The notes: generated by a model from the letters alone, not told the origin. A DNA stretch of 64,000 bases from Closterium sp. NIES-65 (GCA_948144175.1 CANXME010002010.1:868001-932000), one strand, 5' to 3'; positions 44,720 through 56,871 are shown, counted from the first letter of the stretch. Program-made: numbers and translations.

Positions 44720-45450
44720 ATCAGGCATGCACGTACAGGACATCCAAGCAACACAGTGTTAAACAATACAATACGAGCAGGAGTCCTAGACAAGGATTCG
44801 TTACTACTACCCGACGGCAGAGAACTTCAACGGGCACGAGGAACTTGCCTCATCTGCCCCGAAGCCGACTTACCACATCGACCGTTTACTTCTCACCACA
44901 ACCCGAGCGCACCCGTGTACTCACCACTCGAGAAGGTGTACAGCGATATTCTCTTCAATCGAGAACCAGGACAAGTTACTTACAACTACACGATAACCTT
45001 TATCGAAGCCGCCACTCGATACGTCTGGCACCGAAACCTACCCAGCCGCGACATGGCACTTGCAGCATTCGCCGCTTGGCTACCAGTAGCAGAGAGAGAG
45101 TCAGGAACACAGCTGAAAAGCTTCCAGTCAGACGGAGGAGGAGAATACACCTCTCAGCGATTCAAGCAGTACCTGGTGGAAAGGGGAATCAAGCAACTCC
45201 TCTCCCTTCCCTACGCCCATCAGCAGCAAGGTGTCGTAGAAAGAATGAACAGGACCTTACAGAACAGCATGCGCAAACTGCTACGTGGCATGCGGCTACC
45301 CAACCACCAGTGGCCTGCAGCAATGGACCATGATGTCATGCTGCACAACTTGTTGTCGTCGTCCTCACTTCCGAACAACGCATCACCGCATCTGCTGTAG
45401 ACAAGGAAGCAGGGCAGCACAAAAATGTTACGAGTTTTCGGATGCATGGT
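44720..45450 (+). pseudogene. Integrase region of element D
   Basis: It begins with a pre-integrase tail (CLICPEADLPHRPF near 44850). The integrase core shows YSDILFNREPG near 44940, FIEAATRYVWHRNLPSRD near 45000, FQSDGGGEYTSQRFKQYLVE near 45122 and HQQQGVVERMNRTLQNSMRK near 45220. The MLRVFGCMVQY motif follows near 45425. It is close to the integrase of G. Treated as a fossil. Confidence 0.88.
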
Positions 45451-45459
45451 ACAGTACCG

Positions 45460-47473
45460 ACCCCCAGAAGCACGAGCGGGAAGATTTTCACAACGGGCAC
45501 AGTGGGGACTACACCTCGGCATCGAAAAGAATTACAACGCGTGGAAAATCTTTGACGTCCACTCAAAGGAAACAGTAGCAGCACGTGACGTGATCTTCTA
45601 CGAGCGACTCACACTTCAGACGTACCTCGCCAACTTGCACGAAAATCAGGACCCCACAGGTGGTTTTCGTGGTGACCGAGCCTTCGCCTCAGCAGCGGAC
45701 GAAGCAGACTGGGACGAACAGAACGTCGACAACGCATCGGAAGAAGCCGGACCTCTCCCGTTCTGCTCCGTCGACGTCCCCATGGACAAAGAAAATCATC
45801 GCGACAGTGTCAACGCCGAAGTTTTCTACCACTTCGCCGACAACGGTTACGTAACACCTGCGACAGTCAACACAAACGAAGCAGAACGGATCGGGCTGAA
45901 TTTCATACCCGACCCAGAAGCGGGAGACGAAGCAGCTTATCCCGAGGACCCAACACTCCCCCGTTACTCACAGACTGGACTGCAGATTCTCGGCCTCGTC
46001 ACCGCAGTCCACGGCAACGCACTTCCTAAAGAGCCTGCGACGGTTCAGCAGGCTCTGGGGGGGGAACACAGGGAGAAATGGCGTGAAGCCATGGACAAAG
46101 AATTAAAGGCACTGGAGGAACGCAACACCTGGAAAGTTGTTCGCGCAAGCGTGGCAAGGAACAAGACCATTCTCACCAGGAAATGGGTCTTCCGCATCAA
46201 AACGAAAGCAGACAGCACGATCGAGAAATTCAAAGCACGCTGGGTCGTACGTGGATTCGACCAGGAGCACGGACGGGACTTCACCGAGACATTCGCCCCG
46301 GTTAGTCGACATACCTCTCTCCGAATTCTTCTCGCCATTGCCGCCATGAAGAAGAAGAAATTGCGACAAATTGATGTCGCCAACGCATTCCTCTACGCAC
46401 CCGTCGACGCCGAAATCTTCGTCGAGCTCCCACACGGTACCCACGGGAAACCCAATCGGGTTTGCCAGCTATTGAAATCGCTCTACGGAATCAAACAAGC
46501 CCCGCGGCTGTGGCAACATCACCTACACACTCGCCTCACTCGCATCGGATTCCGCCAACTGCCTCACGACCAAAGGATGTATCGACTCACTAAAAACGCC
46601 GACTACATCCTGCTGATCGTCTACGTCGATGACCTACTCTACATTGGCTCCACCGACGACATCACCACCTGGTTCGAAGGGGAGCTGCAGAAGGACCTCA
46701 CGCTCACGGTTTCCTCTACCGTCACTCAGTACCTCGGACTCAACATCCGTGAAGAAGAGAACGCGATCTACCTCAGCGCCGAAAAACATGCCGACACTAT
46801 CACCAAGCGCTTTTCGCTCACACCTACCACCATCTCCACGCCATACCGCTACTCGACAGGGAACGACAAGAGAAGTCCCACTCTACTCAAAACTGCCGGA
46901 ATACGCGACTACCAGAGGAAGCTGGGCTGCCTCCTCTTCGCAGTCGTCACCTGCCGCCCAGATCTGTCCTACTCTGCAAGTCAGCTCGCCACCTACCTCA
47001 AGAGACCTGAAGCAGAGCACCTGGCGGAACTCGACCGCGCACTACACTACTTCGTGAGCACTCCGACGATCGGCCTGACTTACTACAAGAGTGAAACTAC
47101 GTCAACGAAACTAATCGGCTACGTCGATGCCGATCATGCCGGCGATTCAGATAACAGGCGCTCCCGCACTGGCTACATCTACCGTCTCGAACCTATCGGA
47201 CCCATCTCCTGGCAGTCGAGCAAGCAGGAACTAATCGCTCTCTCTTCAGCTGAAGCAGAATATATCGCCCTCTGCTCAGCCACCAAGGAAGGACTCTACC
47301 TTCGCGAGCTGCTGGAAGAAGCAAAGTTAGCCGAGTTACCCAACTTCACCCTTTTCTGCGACAACCAATCTGCGATTCGCATCGCCAACAAGAGCGGATT
47401 CGCGAACAGAACGAAGCATATCGCTCTGCGATACTTCTTCGTGAAAGACGAGATCGAGAAAGGGAAACTCAAA
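45460..47473 (+). pseudogene. Reverse transcriptase and RNase H region of element D
   Basis: After an acidic spacer (45700-45960), RT shows EKWREAMDKELKALEERNTW near 46075, RKWVFRIKTKADSTIEKFKA, IDVANAFLYAPVDAEIFVELP, SLYGIKQAPRLWQHHL and YVDDLLYIGS near 46622. RNase H shows GYVDADHAGDSDNRRSRTGY near 47120, ALSSAEAEYIALCSATKEG near 47238 and TKHIALRYFFVKDEIEKGKL near 47410. It is cut by C at 47478 (duplication CTATC) and ends beyond it at about 57114. Treated as a fossil. Confidence 0.92.
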
Positions 47474-47718
47474 CTATCTGTCAGAATATATTTGTTGTCT
47501 AGCCTGCAGTGGGGTACTCTGTAATGAGTACAACCCTATTTAGGGCATTGTACTTGTATCCCAACTCTTGCTAGTGAAACGACTTCTCTTTCAAAAACCT
47601 CTCGACACTTGCCTCCTCACCCTCGAACTCGATCACCTAGGCACCTAAACTATGGCTTCTAAGCCTACCTTTGCTTAAGATTTTGAGATGGTATTAGAGC
47701 TTAACGCTCCTGGCCTGT

Positions 47719-47853
47719 GGGCCCACTCGATTCCGCTGCCCTATTGTGTGTCGTGCGCCCCGTGGCGCACGACCACCTTTTTTTCTTCCCGCCACGCGCT
47801 CGGGGCGCGTGGCGGTTTTCTGCCCGCCGTGCGCCCCGAAGCGCGCGGCGGGT
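47719..47853 (+). other. GGGCCC and GC hairpins downstream of the primer site of element C
   Basis: GGGCCC lies at 47719-47724. GTCGTGCGCC/GGCGCACGAC (47750-47773, perfect 10-bp stem) and CCGCCACGCGC/GCGCGTGGCGG (47789-47815, 11-bp stem) follow, then a looser one near 47824-47853. Spacers are T-rich, as in N and L. Confidence 0.75.
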
Positions 47854-48129
47854 ACCTACCTCGTCGCGGCGTCTTGGGAGCCCGCGCGCTGGCCCCGACC
47901 GTCGCCTCGTCGCGGCGTTTTGGGGGCCCGCACGCAGGTCCCTCCCGTCGCCTCATCGCGGCACTTTCGGGGCTCGCGAGCCGGCCCCTCCCGTTGCCTC
48001 GTCGCGGCGCCTTAGGGGTCTGCGCGCGGTCCCCTCTCGTCGCCCGTCGAGGCACTTTCGGGGACCTGCGCGGCTCCCTAGCACGTCACCCTTCAGGGCA
48101 CAATGGGGGCCGCGCCCTTGCCCTCCCCT

Positions 48130-48800
48130 CCGTCCTACTTTCAGCAGCTGCAGCCCCTGAAACGGCCACTGCAGCAGCAGCAGCTCCAGGAGCAGCCGCC
48201 CCAGCAGCAGCCCCTGGAGCCGCCCCAGCAGCAGCAGCCCCGGGAGCAGCCGCCCCAGCAGCTACTGCCTCTGGAGCGGCCACCCCAGCAGCAGCAGCTT
48301 GTGGAGCAGCCGCCCCAGCAGCAGCAGCCCCGGGAGCAGCCGCCCCAGCAGCAGCAGCCCCTAAAGCCGCCCCAGCAGCAGTAGCCCCGGGAGCAGCCGC
48401 CCCAGCAGCAACAGCTCCAGGAGCAGCCGCCCCAGCAGCAGCCCCTGGAGCCGCCCCAGCAGCAGCAGCCCCGGGAGCAGCCGCCCCAGCAGCTGCTGCC
48501 TCTGGAGCGGCCACCCCAGCAGCAGCAGCTTGTGGAGCAGCCGCCCCAGCAGCAGCAGCCCCGGGAGAAGCCGCCCCAGCAGCAGCCACTGGAGCAGCCG
48601 CCCCAGCAGCAGCTGCCTCTGAAGCGGCCACCCCAGCAGCAGCAGCCCCTGGAGCTGCTGCTACTGCAGCAGCCACCCCAGCAGCAGCAGCACGTGGAGC
48701 AGCAGCAGCAGCAGCCGCCCCAGCAGCAGCCCCAGCAGCAGCAGCCACTGGAGCAGCCGCACCAGCAGCAGCCGCCCCTGGCCCCTGCAGCAGCCGCTCA
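48130..48800. repeat. CAGCAG-rich tandem repeats in element C
   Basis: The repeats have a higher-order unit of about 250 bp: the segment near 48178-48400 recurs near 48416-48640. Long frames (poly-Ala, Gln/Pro-rich) exist in several phases on both strands, which is a composition effect. Confidence 0.85.
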
Positions 48801-48959
48801 TGGACCAGGTGCAGCCGTGTTGGGTGAGTGTGGGGGTGCTAGTTGTGGGGGTGTCGGTTGTGCGTGCCGTCCCCTCCTCCTCCACCTCCTTCGTCTCCCA
48901 CTGCTACAGCTCTCGCTAAGGGGGGTGGATGTGTGGGAGACTGGGGTTTAGGGTTTAAA

Positions 48960-49454
48960 GGGGGGGGGGTGGGAGTGGAGCTAGCGGTATAGCAGCGTGT
49001 GTGTGTCGGGGGGTGGGACTGTGTGCGGGAGGTTGAGCGGAGGTTGCCAGTTTGTCGTCCGCAGCACCTGTAGTCCGGGGCGTTGTCCCGGTAGCCCAGT
49101 GAGCTTGTCGCTTCGCCAGTCGCCTGTGGGTCCGTTGCCCGTCTGCCGCTACTTGAGCCGCGGGGCCTGTTACTCCTGTAGTCCGGGCGCTTAGTCCGGT
49201 AGCCACTGTGCTCACCACTCCTGTTGCCCGTGTGTCTGCAGCTTCAGCCGCCACCTTTTATCTCCTCTCCTCTCACTCTCCCTCCTCCTCCTCACTTGCC
49301 CGTTGTGACTACCACTAGATTTGCTGATAATTGTGCACTTTAACTATTGCTTCTTGAACTTGTGCTCAGAATGTGTGGTGACATTGTGATCCACCCTGAG
49401 CTTGTACTGCTTTGCCTGCTCTGCTGATTACACCCCACTTTGGCTATGGGGGTG
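48960..49454 (+). other. 3' part of element C, non-coding
   Basis: It contains a short poly-G run near 48960, a GC-poor stretch, the CTTGTGCTCAGAATGTGTGG block near 49350 and the CCCCA/TATGGGGGTG inverted repeat at 49430-49454 that abuts the 3' LTR. No gene is seen. Confidence 0.75.
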
Positions 49455-49638
49455 TGTCAGAATATATTTGCTGTCTAGCCTGCAGTGGGGTACTTTGTAA
49501 TGAGTACAACCCTATTTAGGGCATTGTACTTGTATCCCAACTCTTGCTAGTGAAACGACTTCTCTTTCAAAAACCTCTCGACACTTGCCTCCTCACCCTC
49601 GAACTCGATCACCTAGGCACCTAAACTATGGCTTCTAA

Positions 49639-49773
49639 TGAGAAAATTAGAACGAGAAATGGATGAACTATGAAATGAAGTGAGTACAAATATGAAACCC
49701 TAATTGGGTTGTACCCCCTATGGGATACCCCACTATAGCCTACAAAAAATGAGTAAGCTATAATGTTCTGACA
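49639..49773 (-). repeat. 3' LTR of element B
   Basis: On the minus strand: TGTCAGAACATTATAGC...ATTTTCTCA. No difference from 56872-57006 is seen. Confidence 0.95.
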
Positions 49774-50010
49774 CACCCCCATAGGCAAAGTGGGGGAGAA
49801 CAAGGGGTCACAAGACCAGTCAAGCAAAGCAAAGCAAAGCTCAGGGTGGATCACAAAGTCACCACACATTCCGAGCACAAGTTCAAGGGCCACAAGGCCA
49901 GTTCACATGCAGGGTCATATATAAAGATATACAAGAGTCAAGCAAGCAAGAGCAAGAGTATATATAGGTGAAGGTACAAGCAAAGTCAAGAAGTGAGCAA
50001 GTGAGGCAAG
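49774..50010 (-). other. 3' untranslated block of element B
   Basis: TATGGGGGTG purine tract next to the LTR, then the conserved terminal block and TATATA-rich spacer, as in A and F. Confidence 0.8.
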
Positions 50011-51600
50011 ATAGGCACAAGACCCAGCTGCGTGCAACAACGCTGATGATCACAAGGCGCAAGTGCCTTGGTGAAGACATCAGCAGTGTTGGCCTCAGAG
50101 GCCACGTACGCGAGTTGCAACTGTCCACGCTGCTATAGCTCACGAGCAAGAAAGTAGCGGAGAGCAATGTGCTTTGTCCTGTGCTCCAGTCGCTGCTCTC
50201 GACACAAGGCCAGCATGGCCTTGTTGTCTACGTACAGGACTGGAGGAGAACGAGGCGGCTCTCCAAGGTCGGTCAGCAGGTAGGTGAGCCAGCGTAACTC
50301 CTGTGCAGCCATAGCCCCGGCGTAGATCTCAGCCTCACAACTGGAGCCGAGAACAGAAGACGAGCTGGTAGCCCGCCACGAAACGGAGTCGGAACCAAGG
50401 CTGAAGGTGTAACCCTGTGACGACCGCTGCGTAGCCTGGTCGTCAGCCCAAGAAGCGTCCGCGTGCCCAGTGAGGACCACTGGACTGCGCCCTCCAAGCA
50501 CTAGCCCCATGCCCGACGTACTGCACAAGTAGCGCAACACCCTCTTCGCTGCAGCCATGTGCTCTGGTCGGTGTCTCCCAGGAGCAACATAGCGTGCGAG
50601 AATGCTAAGAGGGTATGCAAGGTCAGGTCGTGTGCAGGTCATCAGGTAAATGAGGCAGCCAACAAGCTCTGCATACGGGCCACTCGACTCTACGGACTCT
50701 TCCAAAGGCAGAGCTGAGAGCGAGTGGCGAGTAGGCAGAGGAGTGGCCTGAGGCGAGGAGTACGTGAAGCCGAAGCGCTGAAGGACCTGCTGCACCATGT
50801 GTGAGTGAGTCAGGGTAATGGTGCGGCGTGCTCTGTCCCGGGTGATCTGCAAGCCAAGGTAGCTGCGCAGTTCACCCAGGTCAGTGCACGTGTGTCTCTT
50901 CTGCAGCTCGGACTTCACGTAGGCGAGTCCAGCAGTGTCAGCTGTGGCAAAGACCAAGTCGTCGACGTACACGAGGATGTAGAACGGCGGCAGAGAGGTG
51001 TCGGTGCGCAGAAACAGCGACGGGTCGGCAGTAGAAGGAGCAAACCCAAGTGCCGCCAGCGTAGTCCTCAGTGTGTCGTGCCACTCACGTGGCGCCTGGC
51101 GGAGACCGTAGACTGGACGCCGGAGACTCCACTGGGTACCAGGAGGGAAAGACCCAGTGAAGCCAGGTGGGCGACGCAGCCAGATCTCCTCGTGCAGGCT
51201 GACCTGCAAGAAAGCTGTGCTGAAGTCGAGAGAGTGCAGCTCGTAGTCACGGTGAGCAGCAACGTGCAGCAGCACCCGAAGAGTGGTCATCTTCGGGGTG
51301 GGGGAGAAGGTCTGAAAGTAGTCAACCCCCTGCCGCTGACTGAAGCCACGAGCCACGTAACGCGCCTTGAAGGCAAGCGGAGAACCCTGTGGCCGCTTCA
51401 CCCTGAAGATCCACATGCCACTGACTATGTTCGCCCCAGGAGGGGGAAGAGCGTCAACGTAGGTGCCTGTGGACTTCCAGGAAGCCATCTCTGCATCCAT
51501 AGCTGCCTGCCACTGAGAGGAGTAGGGACCCTCTATCGCCTCCGCGTAAGAGCGCGGAGTGGGGATGTCAAGTGCATCCGGGTCTCCCTCAGGGGCTAGC
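50011..51600 (-). pseudogene. Reverse transcriptase and RNase H region of element B
   Basis: Nearly the same protein as in A and F: AMDAEMASWKSTGTYVDALP near 51500, FSTAFLQVSLHEEIWLRRPPG near 51220, YVDDLVFATADTAG near 50975, HADASWADDQATQ near 50465 and LYVDNKAMLALCREQRLEHR near 50240. Treated as a fossil. Confidence 0.93.
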
Positions 51601-52899
51601 AGTACAGACGCGAGATGAGGTGAAGCGGCGGCCAGACACTGGAACTCCTCCTGCCTGTCCTCAAGGACGTCCGTGCAAAGGGCACACTCACCCCCGACGG
51701 ACGGAGGACAAGCAGACTCAGACTCAGCGACAAGACTAGCAGCGTAGTCTAGACGACAGCGAGCAGCAAAGTCGACGAGCTCAGTGACAAGTGGAGACGC
51801 AGCAGTAGACTCGAAAGAAGGGTCAGTGACAACAGTAGCAAGAAGACGCGTGACAGTAGGACTGGCAGCACGAAGAGAGTCCGACTCCGGGTCGGCAAGA
51901 GCAGGAAGAGAGGACTCAGGAGGAGAAGGCAAAGGGGCACGCAGACGAGCAGTAGACGGACGCAGAGACATCCGGTGCGTGCCAGGGACAGGAGGAGGAC
52001 GCTGACGCGAACCGCGACCACTAGTGCGCGCAGGACGAACAGGCGACGCAGGACGTGACGCAGGCTCACGACGCTCAGTAAGACCTCCAGTCGGACCAGC
52101 GTAGGGAGAAGGAGCAGGCAAAGGGGAGGCAGGCTGTAGCTGTGGCTGTGACGAGACAGGCTGTGGACCCTCTAAGGGAGGAGGAGGAGGACCAGGAGAC
52201 GATGTAAGACCAAGAACCTGCTGCAGGAGCGGAACGAAGTACGGTCGGGGCCGCGTGGCGACGCCAAAAACAGCAGGGACAGCACCAGTACCCCCAGCAG
52301 GAGTACCCGCTCCAGCAGCACCTCCAGCAGCACCTCCAGTAGCTCCAGAACCTCCAGCAGCACCCCCAGGAGCACTGCCAGCCGTACCGACAGCGGTACT
52401 CTCAGCGCCAACACCCTCAGCAGCACCAGCTCCAGGAGAACCCTCAGACCCAGCAGCTCCAGCACCCACAGTACGGGCACCTCCGGGACGCTCGGCAGCA
52501 GTACCCTCTGCAGCCGAAGAACCTCCAGCACCAGCAGCACGCCTCCAGCGCCGGGCAAACCACTCACGCAGCTCCTGTGGGGAGAGTGGCTCTCGGCGAG
52601 ACAAAGCACCTCCAGGCGGAGCACCCCCAGGCCCAGCACCCCCAGGCTCAGCACCCCCAGGCTCAGCACCCCCAGGCCCAGCACCCCCAGGCCCAGCACC
52701 CCCAGACTCAGTACCCCCAGGCGCAGCACCCCCAGACCCAGCACCCCCAGGCTCAGCACCTCCAGTCTCCGCACGCCCAGGCTCAGCAACCCCAGGCTCA
52801 GCTCCCGCAGCAGCACCAGAGTCACCAGTGACCTCGACAGGCTCGACCGCGTCTACCTGGGACACACCTGAAGGGGCAGGACCCTGAGGGGGGAGGGGG

Positions 52900-54340
52900 T
52901 CTACCGGGGGGGGACCTGGTACCAAGAAGAGCGGAGGCGGGGGGAGGGACGGAGTGCGGTAGGGGAAGAGGCGGTAGTAGGGTACCGACTCGTCGAACGT
53001 GACGTCCTGGGAGGACAGAACATGTCGAGAGGTGGGGTGGTAGAACTGCCACCCAGGGGCGTCGGGGGGGGAACCCCAGGAAGACGTAGGGAGCAGCGCG
53101 AGGGGACAGCTTGTCCGCAGACAAGTCGCGGACAAACGCCCGAGATCCCCAGACCCGGAACGCCGACGCATCGCCAACCTTCCCCGTCCACAGCAGGGCT
53201 GGGGAGGTCTCCGGCCTGGAGACCCTGGGGTGGAGGTTGATCTGATGCGCCGCGTACCTAACCGCAAACGGCCACAGAAAATGGGGTGCAGCCGCATGCA
53301 TCATAGACGTACGAGCGACGTCCATGACCATGCCAATGCGGCGCTCTGCAATCCCATTTTGCTGCGGGGAGTCCGGAAGCGTGAAGGTCTGGCGGATGCC
53401 TCGCGCACGACAGAAGGCACGCAGAAGGCCAGAGGAGAACTCTCCGCCTCTGTCCGAGTGCAGACGCAACACAGGAAAGTCCGAGCCAAAGCTCTGCCTG
53501 AGCTGGAGACGAGCTGCGCAGATCCAGGCGATCAGCACCTCAGTGACATCACCCTTGCTGCGCAAGGGGAAGACTGCGGTGTAACGCGAGTAGTCGTCAA
53601 CCACCAACAGGAAGTAGCGCTCGTGACCGAGTCCACGGACGCGGGCAGGGCCCCACACGTCCATGTGAAGCGTCTGCAACGGAGCCTCTGTCGGAGGAAA
53701 CTGGGAGGAGTGAGGGGCACCACGCTGGAGCCCCTCGACACAGGGGACACATGCAGGGCCAGGGCCTTGAGGAAGGGGAGGGAGGTACCGGGGGAGACCA
53801 GACACAAGAAGACAGGAGGCCATGCCTCTGAGCCGAAGCAGAGAGGGGTGGCCAAGGCGGTGGTGCCAGAGGAGGGTCTCGTGAGACAGACGGCGACACG
53901 AACAGGGGGCAGACTCAGGACCAGACCTGGACGCTGCAGCAAACACCTGACCAGACAAAGGGACTCTACCAGACTCAGCACCTGGAGGAGAAGTAGTGGT
54001 CAGTGTGTACAGGCTCGACCCTGGCAGACGTGTAAATGTAGCCAGGTGTCGACCCGTGCTAGCCTCTGTGCAGTGCGTCACTCGCTGACGAGCAGGGGTG
54101 AACTGGTGGACTCCCGCATCCTGTAGGTCAGCACCACTCACCAAGTTCGTAGAGAACGAGGGGAGGTAGAGACCAGACAGGGTGCCAGAGGGAGCCGCCG
54201 GACACGGGAGGACTGTGGAGAAGCGAGACAGGACAGGACCCCCAGAGGGGTCAGCCAGGGAAACCGCAACCGGCCGACTAAGCGGTGTGAGGGTGGTGCG
54301 GTCCCGAAAGAAAGAGCGAGACGCTCCAGAGTCAGAGTGA
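52900..54340 (-). pseudogene. Protease and integrase region of element B
   Basis: Protease remnant near 54340-54100, the pre-integrase segment LLWHHRLGHPSLLRLRGM near 53870, and the integrase core with MDVWGPARVRG near 53665, LHSDRGGEFSSGLLRAF near 53460 and NGIAERRIGMVMDV near 53355. The glutamate/glycine repeat linker follows at about 52800-52610, then an alanine/glycine-rich spacer down to 51600. Treated as a fossil. Confidence 0.9.
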
Positions 54341-54369
54341 AGGTGTGGGAGGCCGTAGCCGACGCAGTA

Positions 54370-55910
54370 CCTGAGAGCGCAGACGCACTAGTACCTGAGA
54401 GAGCAACCTCACCAGCACCTGAGAGCACAGACGCACTGGCACCTAGAGCAGACGCCTCACCGGCACCTGGAGCAGCAGTACCAATGCCCGGGTCGGGCTG
54501 GAAACACCGGTAACAGTCACTCTCATCACTAATGGTCACAGCATACATGGCAGCAAGGATAGCATCAAAATCAAGATCAAAGATAGCGACACCAGCCCTA
54601 GACAGCCCTCCCCAGCGGGGGATCTTCGCGGCCTCCGGGAACTGCTGGCGCCAAGCGTCCGTCAGGCGGCCAAAGCAGCGCTGGGCGGTGTGGGTGCCCC
54701 CACACTGCTCTCCCGCGCGGTCGCCAGTGCGGAGAACGTAGGTGCAGGGACCAAAACCCCCACCGCGCTGACGCTGCGTGTACCACTCACGGAGCTGCTG
54801 AGGGGTGGGGACGTCGCGAGAACGCTGCTGATGCTGCTGCTGCTGCTGGCGCTGACCTCCCCCAGTGCCGATCCGCTGCGAAGCTCCACTCCGACCACCT
54901 CCACCTCCGCCACCCCCGCCTCCGCCTCCACCGCCCCCGCCTCCGCCTCCACCGCCGCCACCTCCGCCACCTCCGCTACCACCGCCAACGCCGCCGCCAC
55001 CCCCGCCTCCACTGCCGCCACTAGCACCCCCACCCCCGCTACCACCTCCACCGCCACCCCCACTCCCTCCGCCGCCTCCACCTCCACCTCCACCGCCCCC
55101 ACTGGCCCCACCCGCTCCCTTGCCCCCCTTGCCCTTGCCAGAGCGGCGTCTCCCGCTAGGGGCAGACGCCGCACCGACCGACTCAAGACCAACGAGGTCG
55201 GCCGCAGCGGCAGAGGCGACAGAGGGCAGGAGAGGGGAAGGAGAACACCCCTCAAAGATGGGGGCGCGGGGGTCACCTCGAGAGGCTCCTACAGCAACTA
55301 TGCTCTTCTCTGCTGCAAGGAGGGCCTTCTCTAGGCTGTCGACTGTGAGGGTGGTGGGATAGACTGCGAGGAAGTGGTCCCGGACTACACGAAGGGAGTC
55401 AGGGAGGCGAGTGACTAAGAAGTAGAGAGTGATGTACATGGGGGGGGGGTTCTTGGCGCAGAAGTCAGCAGGAAGCGCAGCGCGGTAGCGAGTGTCACTA
55501 GTGCGGAGGTGCGTGATGAGATCAGCGACAGTGGGAAAGGCGGCAAGGTCAGGGAAGAGGAAGGGGAGCATGAGGCGGCTTAGTGCAGCAGTGGCAGGGG
55601 AGGAGTAGCGCGCAACTACAGCGTCGTACAAGGTCTGGGCACTCTTGCACTGGCTAAAGTGCGCGCGCTCAGCGGTAGGCAAGTGGCGACGCACAGCAAG
55701 ACGTGCAGCAGCATCGCGCGTGGCCCACTGTGAGCGAACAGTGGCGTCAGCATCAGCAGCAGGGGAAGGGACGGTGCCAGAGGTGAGGTCAAAGAGAGAC
55801 AGACCGTCCGCCCTATCGCACTGTAAAAACAGCTGCAGGTCGTCGAGCCAGACCTCGAAGTCTATGGCTCGACCCTCAGCGTCAAAAGCGAGGACACTAG
55901 GGGTAGCCAT
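54370..55910 (-). pseudogene. gag region of element B
   Basis: Start ATG at 55910 (MATPSVLAFDAEGRAIDFEVW). The poly-glycine tract is at about 55130-54895. The cluster CTYVLRTGDRAGEQC-x3-H-x4-C lies near 54750-54680, then FDLDFDAILAAMYAVTISDES near 54590-54530. Treated as a fossil. Confidence 0.9.
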
Positions 55911-55974
55911 GACGACGACAGTGAAGCAGTGCAAGCAGTAGGGGAAGGGCACGCAGTGATAGCGGTACAGTGTT

Positions 55975-56820
55975 CACCGGGCAGGGCAGGTCGGGCGGCT
56001 CGGTAGAAAGGCGGCTCGGCTACTCAGCGACTCGGCTCCCGGGCGGCTCGGCTCCCAGGCGGCTCGGCGGTAGGGCGGCTCGGGCGGGGCGGCTCGGCTG
56101 CCGGGCGGCTTGGGGGCAGGGCGGCTCGGCTGCACTGCTGCTTGGCGGTCCGGCGGCTCGGCTGCTGCAGTTGGGCGGCTCGGCTGCTGCAGGTGGGCGG
56201 CTCGGCTGCTGCAGTTGGGCGGCTCGGCTGCTGCAGTTAGGCGGCGCGAGAGCAAGGGGCGGCGGGGCCGGGAGCGCTGGGGTGGCGGGGCCGCTAATCA
56301 GGGGCGGCGGGGCCGTGAGACCAGGGGCGGCGGGGCCGCGAGACCAGGGGCGGCGGGGCCGCGTAGCACGGGCGGCGGGGCCGGGAGTGCGGGGGCGGCG
56401 GGGCCGCGTATCACGGGCGGCGGGGCCGGGAGCGCTGGGGCGGCGGGGCCGCGTATTAGGGGCGGCGGGGCCGGGAGCGCTGGGGCGGCGGGGCCGCGTA
56501 TCAGGGGCGGCGGGGCCGGGAGCGCTGGGGCGGCGGGGCCGCGAGCGCTGAGGCGGCGGGGCCGTGAGATCAGGGACGGCGGGGGTCGCGGGCGCTTGGG
56601 CGTCGGGGCCGCGAGATCAGGGGCGGCGAGGGCCGCGATTTCAGGGCGGCGAGGCCACTAAGGCGGCGCGAGGGCGGGCAGCGGGGCGCGGGCTCTAAGG
56701 CGGCGCTCAAGCTGCTAGGGCGGGCGGCTCGCTAAGGCGGCGCTCGGGCCGTTAGGGCAGATCGAAAAAAAAGGTAAGAGCAAGGGCCGGAGCGCGTTCC
56801 GGGCAGAAAAAAAAAGGTTC
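55975..56820 (-). repeat. Tandem-repeat leader of element B
   Basis: Two arrays: GGGCGGCTCGGCTGC-type units at 55985-56240 and GGCGGCGGGGCCGCG-type units of about 20-40 bp at 56260-56680. It is non-coding. The units differ from those in A and E. Confidence 0.85.
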
Positions 56821-56871
56821 GATGTGGTGGGCCCTAAGCACAGTTCCCACGGGGGAACCTGCTCGATACCA

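Noticed and set aside
48130-48800. CRISPR-like array in the CAGCAG-rich part of element C
   Set aside because: Units are degenerate and contiguous, without unique spacers of even length, and the setting is a eukaryotic retroelement.
47688-48827. Alanine/proline-rich protein gene within element C, and similar frames in L, M and N
   Set aside because: Several phases and both strands are open because of short repeats; the frames match no known fold and change between related elements.
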